A stretch of DNA of 22,340 nt from NCBI GenBank assembly GCA_000697335.1, contig JNEM01008801.1:1-22340 (forward strand), written 5' to 3'. The stretch is from Conidiobolus incongruus B7586 (Eukaryota; Entomophthoromycota; Entomophthoromycetes; Entomophthorales; Conidiobolaceae). Positions 1 through 8,969 of the stretch are shown here, one piece after another. The position numbers were made by a program, and so were the translations under genes. Numbering within the stretch: the first letter of the stretch is position 1; every line of letters starts with the position of its first letter. Under the pieces are notes generated by a model. It was not told the DNA's origin. It saw only the letters and a list, made by a program, of their open reading frames with translations, and ran no database searches.

Positions 1-1269
1 TATTTAAATAAAATAATTTTAATTTAAATAATTTTTGAAAATTTAAGTTTATTTATATTTTATAATATTTTTATAAAATTTTATTTATCAGAAATTTTGT
101 AATAAAAAATTACTAAAAAAGCTATTATATCAAGTATATTCACCAGATTATATCTTATATGATTATATTTATTTTAGGCAATTCAAATATCAAATTATAA
201 GAAAATAAATTTTATTGAAATAAATTAAATTAATTTATAAAATATCAAAATTCAATCTTTTCCAATAATCTATCTTATAAATATTAAAAGTTTGATATAA
301 ATATATCATAAAGTTATTAATAATTTAACAAAATATTAGTTATATATTATATGTTTATTTTTATGAATTTTATATTTAAATGTTTATTTATTTTTGATCT
401 TAAAAAAGTCTACCTATTTTAAGTCCATAGTAATAAATTACAACTAATATAATTATAATACAATCAAAAAGGTTTAATAATTATGAAGGTTTTTCCAAAT
501 AAGTATTTAAAAAATAAAAATATATTTGAGTTAAAACCCTAAAGATTAATATAAGATATTATAATATAATAGAGTTTATTATTATTCAAATAACTATTAT
601 ATTAAATAATTGTTATTTTGTAAAATATGAAAAATTTCAATAAATGGTTATAATACAATTCAGTGTTATATATAATCTATCAAATACCTTATTGATTCGA
701 GATTTTATAAACACAAAATATTGGATAATACTAATACTTTTAAAATTGTATAAACATCATATTGGGTAATATAATGAAATGTAATACATAAGGATACTAT
801 GATGATTCTAAAAATGTTAATATTTCATTTATCAAATGAATCCTTTGACATATAGTTGTATAATCAATTAATATATTAATATCATAACATAATAATTGAA
901 TATCAATTATTTATATTTTTAAATATTAGTTGATTTAAATAAACTGTGTATATGACTTATTTTAAAGCATGGCTTTCGAAAATAAATAACAAAAATTTCA
1001 AAGCTATTAATAGAAGAGTAGGAATTTCAAAAGCTTTAAGGTTTTTAGATTTAACTATCTAAAAAAATTTCAAAAAATATATTGATTTTATTTCATTTGA
1101 TATTATATTGCGTAATAATTAATAAAAATTTTAAATTTGTCACAAATCTTAATAACCATTAAAATGATCTCATATTTATTTCAACCATACCCATAAATTA
1201 AATATTTACTATAAAAATATTAATTATCAAAGGAACCTAACTAAACCTTTAAAAATCCCAATCTAAAAA
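1..1269. other. AT-rich intergenic spacer, no gene seen
   Basis: I see no open frame with protein-like content, no tRNA and no long repeat here. The last 100 bases or so should carry the promoter and 5' leader of the glutaredoxin gene. No clear TATA box can be separated from the AT-rich background. Confidence 0.6.
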
Positions 1270-1578
1270 ATGACCCTTGTAAAAGATCTCGTCTCTAACC
1301 TAATCAAACAAAACAAAATTGTAGTGTTTTCTAAATCCTACTGCCCTTACTGCCAGCGTGCCAAAGATGAATTGAAGAAATTGAACTTACAGTTCAACGC
1401 TCTTGAACTTGACAACCAGAAGAACGGTGGTGATATCCAGGATTATTTACATAAGGAAACTGGCCAACGTACTGTTCCTAATATTTTCGTTAATGGTAAA
1501 CACTTGGGAGGTTGTGACGATTTGTTAAAATCTATTAATAATGGAAAACTTAACGAATTGTTAAAGTCTAAAATTTAA
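1270..1578 (+). CDS. Glutaredoxin, dithiol class I
   Basis: A 102-residue single-exon gene for a small thiol-disulfide oxidoreductase. Class I glutaredoxins use glutathione to reduce protein disulfides and glutathione mixed disulfides, normally in the cytosol or mitochondria. What is seen: one thioredoxin-fold domain fills the protein, with the active site CPYC at residues 25-28, the TVP cis-proline motif at 68-70, and the GGCDD glutathione-binding loop at 80-84. There is no room for a clear targeting peptide before the fold, so a cytosolic protein is inferred. The length matches the family (about 100-110). The ATG lies where the fold should begin and the frame is uninterrupted, so no intron is needed. 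It is followed by the tRNA-Met gene about 170 bases downstream on the same strand. Confidence 0.95.
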   Translation: MTLVKDLVSNLIKQNKIVVFSKSYCPYCQRAKDELKKLNLQFNALELDNQKNGGDIQDYLHKETGQRTVPNIFVNGKHLGGCDDLLKSINNGKLNELLKSKI

Positions 1579-1750
1579 ATTTGAGAAGTAATTAATTTTA
1601 AATAAATTATAATTTTGATATTTGAATTGAAAAAAATATTTCTTGTTTTATTTTGTTAATATTATTATAAATTAAAAATATTGAAGTCATGAAAGTAAAT
1701 AGATTTATTATATTTGATACTCCAATAACATGAATTGTTGTAAAAAATAT

Positions 1751-1823
1751 GCTTCTTTGGCGCAGTTGGCAGCGCGTGAGTCTCATAATCTCGAGGTCGT
1801 CGGTTCGAGCCCGACAGGGAGCA
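1751..1823 (+). tRNA. tRNA-Met (anticodon CAT), elongator type
   Basis: A 73-base cloverleaf without intron. The acceptor stem GCTTCTT pairs with AGGGAGC, with two G-T pairs, and is followed by discriminator A. The anticodon loop is CTCATAA with anticodon CAT. The T arm has the TTCGAGC loop with a CGTCG/CGACA-type stem, and internal A and B boxes are present. The sequence resembles the fungal elongator tRNA-Met rather than the initiator. TTTT at 1824-1827 directly follows and can serve as the Pol III terminator. Confidence 0.93.
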
Positions 1824-1827
1824 TTTT

Positions 1828-2287
1828 AAATAATTTTTTACTTCTATTCTTCTATTATTTATCAATAAATTCACTAATGTTTTTTATCATATTCTTCTTT
1901 TATAAAAATGTATAGCTTTTTTCTCAATTTATTTTTGTTTCATTTAATTTTTGTACAATTTTATAATATTCATTTTTTTATACCACAAAATTTATATTTA
2001 TAAAATTATTAAATACATAAAATTATTTTGTAATATTTTGATAATTTCTGACAAAATATTTTATTCAAATTTAAAATTATATATCAATAAAATAAAAATA
2101 AGAAAAATATAATATTTTTCAAGAAAAATTGATATAGGTAAATTTGAAAAATGAATTAAATAGAAAGATTGATAAAAATATTAAAAAAATTCGAGAGTAG
2201 TGAATGAAGATGAGAGATTAAGTTAATAAATTTTATATTGCAAATTACCTTTTAACAAGAAATTGATCGAAAAATATTAACAAATAT
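1828..2287. other. AT-rich spacer between tRNA-Met and tRNA-Ala
   Basis: No coding or RNA signal is visible beyond the tRNA-Met terminator. The sequence is low-complexity A/T. Confidence 0.55.
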
Positions 2288-2360
2288 GGGGAATTAGCTC
2301 AAATGGTAGAGCGCTCGCTTAGCATGCGAGAGGCACGGGGATCGATACCCCGATTCTCCA
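2288..2360 (+). tRNA. tRNA-Ala (anticodon AGC), copy 1
   Basis: A 73-base cloverleaf without intron. The acceptor stem GGGGAAT/ATTCTCC carries the G3-T70 wobble pair, the known identity element for alanyl-tRNA synthetase. The anticodon arm CTCGC-TTAGCAT-GCGAG gives anticodon AGC. The T arm CGGGG-ATCGATA-CCCCG is fully paired. TTTTTT at 2362-2367 follows as a Pol III terminator. A second, slightly divergent copy lies at 5500-5572 on the other strand. This copy has a fully paired acceptor stem and is the better candidate for the main functional gene. Confidence 0.95.
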
Positions 2361-2679
2361 ATTTTTTAATTTTTTTATTATATTTCTATACTATACTTTT
2401 ATTATCCCTCTATAACTTAACTATTATACTTATATTATTACTCCAAAGTATAATATAACCCAAATTTCATCCAATTATTGTTTATATTAATTTATTATGT
2501 TAATCTTTATATCAATCTATCTATATCTAATTGATAAGATATAAAAACTCATCAATCCCACATTTCTATCCCTCCCAAAATTTCTAATTTAATAAATTTC
2601 CAATTATTATGACTTGAATGATCAAATCCAATATCAAACTAACCCAAAAATATAAGATCAAATAAAATAAATATATAAA
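2361..2679. other. Spacer with NDUFA11 promoter and leader
   Basis: After the tRNA terminator, the sequence turns pyrimidine-rich with several short C-runs (around 2560-2600), then A-rich just before the NDUFA11 start codon. This is a plausible Pol II promoter and 5' leader; no specific element can be named. Confidence 0.4.
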
Positions 2680-3371
2680 ATGTCTGGTGATAACGAAAAG
2701 GGATGTACAAGTCAAGCTGCTTCGGCCGCCGCTCGTTTCTCCGCTGTCGGCCTCTTAGTTTCTATCTACAGAAATGCTGTCAACCAACACTCCGCCGGTG
2801 CTCTTGGCTTCTTATCTAGAACTGGTGGTGATATTGGTTACTTTGGTAATACTCATTTCTTTAATTTTTTTACCTTGAATCAGCTAATTTATTTTGGAAA
2901 ATTATTTAAAAAAAACTATTTGATGACAAATTTATTATCACTTTAATTTTAATATTATACTAATAATAATTTGTTTATAGCTGCCGTCGGTGCTGTGTTT
3001 GCAGGAGCCACATGCGCCACCAAAGCTATTAGAGAGAAGGAAGATTTTTGGAATGCTGCCGTAGGTGGTTGTTTAGCCGGTGCAACTGCTGGTGCCAGAT
3101 GTAATTATTAATTCCATTCCGTTAAAATTTAACTAATTTCATAAATTTAGCTCGCAATTTCCAATCCATGTGCTTTGGATGTGTATTAGGAGGTGGTGCT
3201 ATGGCCATTTATCAAATGTCTGGCGGTAGTTTGAAGGGTTTGTATGATAATAAGGATGCCGAAGCTCAGTACCAAAGACGTAAGGAATTTTTGCAATCTG
3301 ATGCTGAGTATGAAGAAAAGCAGAGACTTAGACAAGCTGCCAAGGATGCTACCCAAATTTATAATCAATAA
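2680..3371 (+). CDS. NADH:ubiquinone oxidoreductase subunit NDUFA11 (B14.7), Tim17/22/23-fold family
   Basis: A three-exon gene: 2680-2845, 2981-3100 and 3151-3371, giving 168 residues. NDUFA11 is an accessory membrane-arm subunit of mitochondrial complex I. What is seen: small-residue-rich hydrophobic helices (FSAVGLLVSIY, AVGAVFAGAT, AAVGGCLAGATAGA, GCVLGGGAMAIY), as in the Tim17/Tim22/Tim23 fold, and a charged C-terminal tail from about residue 138 that looks helical. Intron 1 is 135 bases with TACTAAT at 2958-2964. Intron 2 is 50 bases, with AACTAAT as the likely branch motif. Both are phase 1 and start GTAAT, and joining them keeps one continuous frame. The gene is convergent with ACL4, with 422 bases between the stops. 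Its presence shows that the organism retains complex I. A Tim17-family translocase subunit is the main alternative, but the tail and overall pattern fit NDUFA11 better. Confidence 0.82.
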
Positions 3372-3793
3372 TTTATCAAAATGGTTTATAATTAAAATTT
3401 TTTTCAAGTTTATATATGTTTATTTGCTATATATATTTTTAATATAATTGAGTGTGATGCTTTAATTATTGATCAATAATTATAACTTGTCTTTAAAACC
3501 ATCAACAATATATCCACTTTATATATTTCAATTTAAAATCAAGATACTTAGATTATTTCTAAATTTGAATTTAAATTCAAAGTTACATCTATAAATCATT
3601 CTATTTATAATATTTCATTTGTATATTGATCAATTTAATAATATTATTAAATTTCAATATCAATCTAATATTTAGCTATTTATTGAATATCAATCAAGTA
3701 TTTTTATAAATAATCGAATATCTAGAATGATTAATGATAAAGATAGTATATGTTTGAAGTTTATACATAATATAATGTAATCATTTGAGCTAA
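3372..3793. other. Convergent 3' spacer, NDUFA11 and ACL4
   Basis: AT-rich, with several ATCAAT/ATTGAT-type short repeats between 3600 and 3740. It should hold the 3' ends of both flanking transcripts. No gene is seen. Confidence 0.45.
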
Positions 3794-4979
3794 TTAATCA
3801 TCTGAACAATCTGTCCATTCCATCTCTTCACCCTCGCCTCCTTCGAATTCATCATCGGAAGGCTGCAAAGACACGCCTTCAAGATGTGGGAACTGTGACA
3901 ACAATTTAAGTCTCATTTCCTCTCCACTCTGCATCATTTCTGGGTCTCTGTCCTCATTCTCCATTATACTGGCACAACGCATCATCTTCTGGAAGCATCG
4001 GTACGATTCTTTGACAACGTCCTCGAGGAGTTGGGAATCTCCACTGGATGCGAGCTGCTCAGCCATTAGAAAACTCACAAGGCCGAGTAAGTACCAAAGT
4101 TCGTAGTCCTCATCATTTTCGCGCTCGAGCCCGGATCCCACTTGGATAGCCTCTTCGAGCATATTGAGTTCAATCAATAGTCGGATTAGTGATATGCGCA
4201 TTTCGTAGGCTGGGGGAACAACTATAAAAATATAAATAAATATCAGCATTAAGAATCGTGAATCAATTTACCATCGTCATTATTTAACCAATGCTGCATA
4301 CTGTTGCGCAAGCATTCGGCGGCGTCGGGATTACGTTGCTGACTAATTCTAACGGAAGCTAAAGTTTGCAACAATTCAGGACTCTTGGGGAATAGACTCA
4401 ACCCATCTTTCAAATATTGTTCACATTGTTGTTCTGCATCAGGTTCATCTCTAAACCATAGATTAATCCATTGAATTAATATAAATATGAGTGAATACTT
4501 ACACTAAGTCAGTCATATACAATTCCACCAAACTGACGACCACATCCACAATACCCTGCTGCATGACCAATTTGAGTGTAGGATCTTGGACATCCGCAAC
4601 CTTATTCAACAGGATGGACAAAGCCTTACGATAAAAATTCACACTTTCGTGACCCATGCTCAATTGACCCAAATTACAATAAATATCATAATCGATTTGG
4701 TCCCCACCATTCTCGACTAAATAACTAAATTTCTACATCCCCAAAAATTAATATATTATTCAAATGCTTTGGATATATAATTACTTGTTTGGCATCTTCC
4801 AATAACCCCAGTTCCATTTCGACCACTGCACATAATTCAATAGCTATAGGGTCGCGATTACTTAACTCCAAAGCTTTTTGGCACATTGTATAAGCGTTGG
4901 GATAATCGCTCTGGGTTATGAGATCTCTTGCTTGTTCTAAAATAGAACTCAAATTTGTGTCGGTATTCAAATCAACCAT
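3794..4979 (-). CDS. ACL4: Rpl4 assembly chaperone Acl4-like TPR protein
   Basis: A four-exon gene on the minus strand: 4785-4979, 4503-4732, 4272-4450 and 3794-4221, giving 343 residues. Acl4 is the dedicated TPR chaperone of ribosomal protein L4 (yeast YDR161W), which it holds soluble until assembly into pre-60S particles. What is seen: TPR-like helical pairs at residues 8-65 (EQARDLITQSDYPNAY..ALELSNRDP) and further repeats across the middle; the C-terminal block with LWYLLGLVSFLMAEQ and VKESYRCFQKMM that is typical of the family; and an acidic tail (DDEFEGGEGEEMEW). The introns are 52, 52 and 50 bases with donors GTAATT, GTAAGT and GTAAAT; all junctions keep frame. The start is the ATG at 4979, which begins MVDLN. 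The frame is open a few codons further upstream, but without an ATG. Yeast Acl4 is of similar length (about 390). Confidence 0.82.
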
Positions 4980-5499
4980 TTTTTTCAAATTTATTTATTA
5001 TTTTGGGTTAAAATTTTACAATTAAAATAATTTATTTATCTATATAAATTCTATTATATATAATTTTTCCGTTATTAATATTAAAACTGATAATTATTTT
5101 TATTTTTTATTATTATTATTTACAGGTTTATCTAAAACAATTTAATAAAAATTTAAGTAAATATCTTATTAAATTATTCTTTCTAAATTTAATTTTATGG
5201 GATTAAAACAAATTTTTAATAATATTTTATATAATGTTTAAATAATAGAAAATTAAAAGTATTATACTATTAATATATTAGATTCAAATATTTTTAATTA
5301 AATATATATTTTAAAAATTTATTTGATAGAAACTAAATTTCAATGATGATATATTGAAAAATTAATTAGGATGAAGTCAATGAAATATTAAATACAATGA
5401 AGTTCAAATTATAAATGAAAATGTCTTGATATAAAATTAAGATGGTTTAAAACTAGAATAGGAATGTTAAAAAAAGGATTAAATATTCAAAAGTACGAA
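4980..5499. other. Spacer upstream of ACL4
   Basis: AT-rich sequence holding the ACL4 promoter on its left and the 3' flank of tRNA-Ala copy 2 on its right. A-runs at 5489-5492 and 5469-5475 read as TTTT and TTTTTTT on the minus strand and can terminate that tRNA gene. Nothing else is seen. Confidence 0.5.
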
Positions 5500-5572
5500 T
5501 GGAGAATCGGGGTATTGATCCCCGTGCCTCTCGCATGCTAAGCGAGCGCTCTACCATTTGAGCTAATTCCGC
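5500..5572 (-). tRNA. tRNA-Ala (anticodon AGC), divergent copy 2
   Basis: A 73-base cloverleaf differing from copy 1 at two places. At position 2 of the acceptor stem G is replaced by C, creating a C2-C71 mismatch. In the T loop, position 57 is A instead of G. The G3-T70 alanine identity pair, the anticodon arm and the T stem are intact. The first TTTT downstream is about 8 bases away. A solo LTR lies 6-11 bases upstream of its 5' end. The gene may still be expressed, since one mismatch near the acceptor end is tolerable in some tRNAs, but it could also be decaying; copy 1 makes it redundant. Confidence 0.85.
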
Positions 5573-5577
5573 ATACC

Positions 5578-5582
5578 AGTCA
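5578..5582. repeat. Target-site duplication, left copy (AGTCA)
   Basis: AGTCA directly precedes the TG terminus of the solo LTR and is repeated exactly at 6144-6148, directly after its CA terminus. Confidence 0.65.
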
Positions 5583-6143
5583 TGTGACACTTATTATCTG
5601 ATGGATACCTTCTCTCACTCAAAATCACTACCAAATCACCGATTATCCCAATTAAGCCATATAAATAATCTCAACCAGTTATGAATAAGGCTCTAAACCC
5701 TTGATATCACAATACCTACATGACCACGCTATTCATCCCTGATAGCCTATTTATGCCAACACTTTCCACTCAGTCCAAGGGAGGACTTTCTATTCTACTC
5801 TACAAATAAACCTTATTTTCCTACTAAAAACCTGCTCTCAAAACCTACTCAAGAGGCCACTTATAGCTTCACTTGAGACATATTCTATTATCCGTTTGCA
5901 TCCATCCTTATTGATATTCTGTGATTTTGCCTTTCCAGTATGTCAAATCCTCACACTGCCACTACTACTGCTGATTTAGTCGCCCTCTTTAATGCCCCAT
6001 TCAACAGTAATCATGGTCGGATAGCCAGGGAACTGATCATCGGCAGTCTACCTCAGTTTGTAGGCACAATGCTTCACAATCTGGCTTACACAATGGCTAT
6101 GTCAGTATCCTTGATGACGCTCAAGGAGCTAATAACCGTGACA
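5583..6143 (+). mobile_element. Solo LTR (561 bp) of an LTR retrotransposon, inserted next to tRNA-Ala
   Basis: The segment begins TGTGACAC and ends CCGTGACA, so it has TG...CA termini. It is flanked by an identical 5-base direct repeat, AGTCA, at 5578-5582 and 6144-6148. Its base composition is clearly richer in G and C than the sequence on its right, and the change falls at these borders. A TATA-like TATAAATA lies at 5660-5667. No internal region, primer-binding site or second LTR adjoins it, so it reads as a solo LTR left by recombination between two LTRs. Family is uncertain; the position just upstream of a tRNA 5' end is what Ty3-type, Pol III-targeted elements choose. The perfect target duplication argues against great age. 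Orientation is inferred only from the TATA-like motif. Confidence 0.7.
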
Positions 6144-6148
6144 AGTCA
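6144..6148. repeat. Target-site duplication, right copy (AGTCA)
   Basis: Exact copy of the pentanucleotide at 5578-5582, directly after the CA end of the solo LTR. Confidence 0.65.
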
Positions 6149-6950
6149 TAATTCAATAAATATACTCTGTATTCAAATAACTTCAAATATTGAAAAATTG
6201 AATCAAATTCAGATATTTATTTCTTATTATCTAATATAATAAATCCATTTATTGAATCATTAGATCATTCATTTTTCTATTTTTTTCTTTTTTTATATCT
6301 CTTTATACCTACATTTTTTACATATTACTTATTTATTTTATATATATTCGAAATAATATTTTACTTGCTTTTGATGCTATCAAATAATAATTTTAATCAT
6401 TTGAATACTATTAATAAATTTATTAATTTTTAATGATTACAGATATTTTTAATATTCAAAATCTGTCTTATGTTTATAATCCTGTACAAAGTTTTATGAA
6501 GAATGTTATTTTAAATCAGAATTTAAAATTTATAAAACAATTGAGTAAATAAAAATAATTTGAATTAATAAATCCAACTAGTATGTTTTGTTAATTTTTT
6601 CAAAATTACAAATATTTGAATATAAGTAATTGATACAATATTAAATACGAATTAATTAATTTATATACTGTATTAATTTTCAACATATACTTAAATTATC
6701 ATTAATCAAACATATAATGTATTAGGTACTCGAAATTTTGATTTTTTGTGTGTAAACATCTGAAACACTCACATTGAAATTCGAACAAAATATTATATTT
6801 CAATCAAAAAAACTATTTAATTTGAATTTAAAAAAGTTGATCATATTTCAATTTTTTAAACAATATATCAAATATTAAGAATGTTGAATGTAATATCATT
6901 TGTAAACTGAATAAATATAATTTGTTTGGAAAAATAATAATCAACTACAA
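6149..6950. other. AT-rich spacer
   Basis: Strongly AT-rich sequence between the solo LTR and tRNA-Phe. No gene or clear repeat is seen. The A-run at 6930-6934 reads as TTTTT on the minus strand and is the likely Pol III terminator of the tRNA-Phe gene. Confidence 0.5.
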
Positions 6951-6973
6951 TGCCGCCACCGTGGATTGAACAC

Positions 6974-7016
<43 letters not shown>

Positions 7017-7023
7017 AAGCAGC
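6951..7023 (-). tRNA. tRNA-Phe (anticodon GAA), copy 1
   Basis: A 73-base cloverleaf without intron, identical in sequence to the copy at 13297-13369. The anticodon arm TCAGA-CTGAAGA-TCTGA gives GAA. The D arm and anticodon arm match the well-known yeast tRNA-Phe almost base for base. The acceptor stem GCTGCTT/TGGCGGC contains two G-T pairs and a T7-T66 mismatch next to the T arm. Both copies share this, so it is a feature of the species' tRNA rather than decay. It is divergent from VPS55, with about 200 bases between them. Confidence 0.93.
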
Positions 7024-7223
7024 ACACTTTCGTCTTTCATAATATTTTTAATATCTTTTATAATCCCACAAATTTACGTAATTTTTTTTATTGATATATT
7101 TTTTGTCACAGGTCACATTGATTTCAAATCCATAATAATTTCACTACAATAATATTCTTAACCCTATTTATTTAATACATCTTTTTAATACACATATTAT
7201 TTTGATTTATCTTTAATTTAATA

Positions 7224-7812
7224 ATGGCTGGTATTAAAAGTAATTAATCTTAAACATAATTTTTAATTTATTTCTTACTAAATATTATTTTAGCGTAAAT
7301 TCATTTCAAATTAAAAAATATAATTATTAATTCCATAAAAGTATTATCATTTTAGCTTTTGTATTAGCTTCAGGTTTACTGTTGTCTATTTTATCTTGTG
7401 CTCTATTTAGGTAATTTTATATTTTAGATTTAATTAATTTTTATTTACTTATTCCAAATTAGTAATTGGTGGCCTTTAACAGTTGGTAAAATACCCACAA
7501 ACCAATTTAAAATTCAATTTATTAATTTTTTCAATAGTGTTTACTTATGTACTTGCTTCCTTACCTAATCCTATCTGCAATTCGTGCAGTCAAGGTAACG
7601 ATTTGTTGAGTGACAGAAGCCCCGGGTTCCAAGATGTGGGTAAATTCTTAACTTCAGTATTTGTCGTATCCGGTTTCGGTCTCCCAATTGTTTTAAATCA
7701 TTCTGGCATGATTGGATTCTGGTCAGCTACGCTCAGTATTTTGGGAGGTGCTCTAATTTATAGTAGTATTATTGCTTATGGTTATTTTTTTCAAATGGAT
7801 GAACAATTTTAA
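7224..7812 (+). CDS. VPS55: Vps55/LEPROT family endosomal sorting protein (best model has a 1-nt exon)
   Basis: Best model: exons 7224-7239, 7294, 7342-7410, 7463-7485 and 7538-7812, giving 127 residues. Vps55 is a small four-helix membrane protein that works with Vps68 in late endosome-to-vacuole transport; the animal relatives are LEPROT and LEPROTL1. What is seen: the N-terminal MAGIK; a first membrane helix ending LSILSCALF; NWWPL; LPNPIC; the block GKFLTSVFVVSGFGLPIVL at residues 71-89; and a last helix GGALIYSSIIAYGYFF. The introns are 54, 47, 52 and 52 bases, all starting GTAA. A single intron 7240-7355 would also stay in frame, but it removes five residues (IIILA) from helix 1. The five-exon model aligns without gaps to human LEPROT as I recall it across the first 27 residues. 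Identity of the gene is secure; only the 5' exon structure needs confirming. Confidence 0.92.
7240..7341 (+). other. Two adjacent introns flanking a candidate single-nucleotide exon (C at 7294)
   Basis: Intron 1a is 7240-7293: donor GTAATT, branch TACTAAAT at 7276-7283, acceptor TTTTAG. Intron 1b is 7295-7341: donor GTAAAT, branch TATTAAT at 7325-7331, acceptor AAAAG. Between them lies one base, C at 7294. Branch-to-acceptor distances are 12 and 11 bases, as in other introns here. The codon ACT (Thr6) would be assembled from A7239, C7294 and T7342. Leaving the C out shifts the frame into an early stop. Confidence 0.72.
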
Positions 7813-8516
7813 ATAAATGAAATCAATTTAGTGAGGATTTTCATATGTAAAGATTGAATTTTCTTGTTTTTAAAAAATATATATTGACAAATAGTTTAAG
7901 GTTTTAAAAATTTGCCACGTTGGCCATATATCCAATTTCAATAATATCATCAAGTTATTATTCTATTATACATTCTTTTACTACCAATGATTTTCTCAAA
8001 AAAAATTATATTTTTTATTGAGTATAATATTTTCATCCCAAAAAACATAACCGTTATGATTAAAATATATATGGAATTTATAATAATTAATAAATATTGG
8101 TACTATATTATCGGATAATATAAACATACTAAGCTAAATTCTAAGTCAAAATATTTTAAAAATGTTCTAATTTATATTTATCCAAATTTCTACAATTACC
8201 AATTGAACACCTTATTCATATATAATAAATTCAAACTAACCTTTTAAATATAAACTCTCAATTTAAAGTTCATAGTTCTTCATGAAACATAAAAATTCAA
8301 AACATAGAAAAATTCGTTTTAGTACCGATGATTACATTGAGATATTTACTATTTACAAATTATGAATAAATAAATTTTATTTTATAAATATATTTCGTAT
8401 TATAAAAAATATGAACCAATATATAAAACCTATACAATTTATCAGATTGTTAATTACATTGAATTTATCTAAGTACCAATTTATATATATATATAATAAT
8501 AAAAATAATAAATATG

Positions 8517-8538
8517 TTTATTTATTTATTTATTTATT
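8517..8538. repeat. (TTTA)n microsatellite
   Basis: About five and a half uninterrupted TTTA units in the VPS55-RGS spacer. Confidence 0.85.
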
Positions 8539-8879
8539 AACTATGACACCAATTAAAATTTATAAAACAGTAAGTAGATCTTGAATAAAATTTTACAAAT
8601 ATTAATTTGAATTATTTTCAAGTCTCCAGCGAATTTACATTCCCCTCAATCTCAGATAAACCAAAATATTTAACTCCTAAAACTTTCAAAAATTTTGACT
8701 AAAACTAATTGGTTAAAACTCCCCCTTATTACCTTTTCATTTTATTTATTATACTTTCTCCTTTTTTATATTAAAGGTTGTTTACTATAGTTTAAATACC
8801 TGTTAGCTATCTTCAAATGATACATTTTTTTGGTTGAGGATTTTTGGGTGTTGTGAGGAATTATTGTGTATAGTATATC

Positions 8880-8901
8880 ATTATTATTATTATTATTATT
8901 A
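8880..8901. repeat. (ATT)n microsatellite
   Basis: About seven uninterrupted ATT units, roughly 70-90 bases upstream of the RGS-gene start codon and so probably within its promoter or leader. Confidence 0.85.
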
Positions 8902-8969
8902 TTTAATTTAAAAGTTTTCCTTTAATAATTACTTAATAAAGAGTAGCAGGTCTTAAAACTCAGAGAAAA

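Larger units (their letters stand above)
7813..8969. other. Spacer with short tandem repeats and RGS-gene promoter
   Basis: AT-rich. It holds a TTTA tetranucleotide run at 8517-8538, a TA run at about 8482-8494 and an ATT trinucleotide run at about 8880-8901. The stretch 8780-8969, with G-rich patches around 8835-8860, is the likely promoter and leader of the RGS gene. No other gene is seen. Confidence 0.5.

Noticed and set aside
1665-1915. Open frames on both strands overlapping tRNA-Met
   Set aside because: They exist only because the tRNA sequence is free of stops. The flanking parts encode low-complexity Phe/Ile/Asn-rich sequence.
3186-3447. Overlapping plus- and minus-strand frames at the 3' end of NDUFA11
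   Set aside because: They overlap the conserved third exon in other frames and continue into AT-rich flanking DNA.
5940-6239. A 99-codon open frame starting MSNPHTATTT, considered as a small gene or an element coding region
   Set aside because: Most of it lies inside the solo LTR, it runs across the LTR border into AT-rich flanking DNA, and no domain is recognisable. It is best explained as a chance frame in GC-richer LTR sequence.
7240-7355. A single 116-base intron in VPS55 ending at TTTTAG (7355)
   Set aside because: It stays in frame, but it deletes five residues from a helix whose length is conserved, and it ignores a good branch and acceptor at 7276-7293 and a good donor at 7295. In the preferred model the TTTTAG at 7350-7355 is coding (part of ATT TTA GCT). 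It remains the main alternative.
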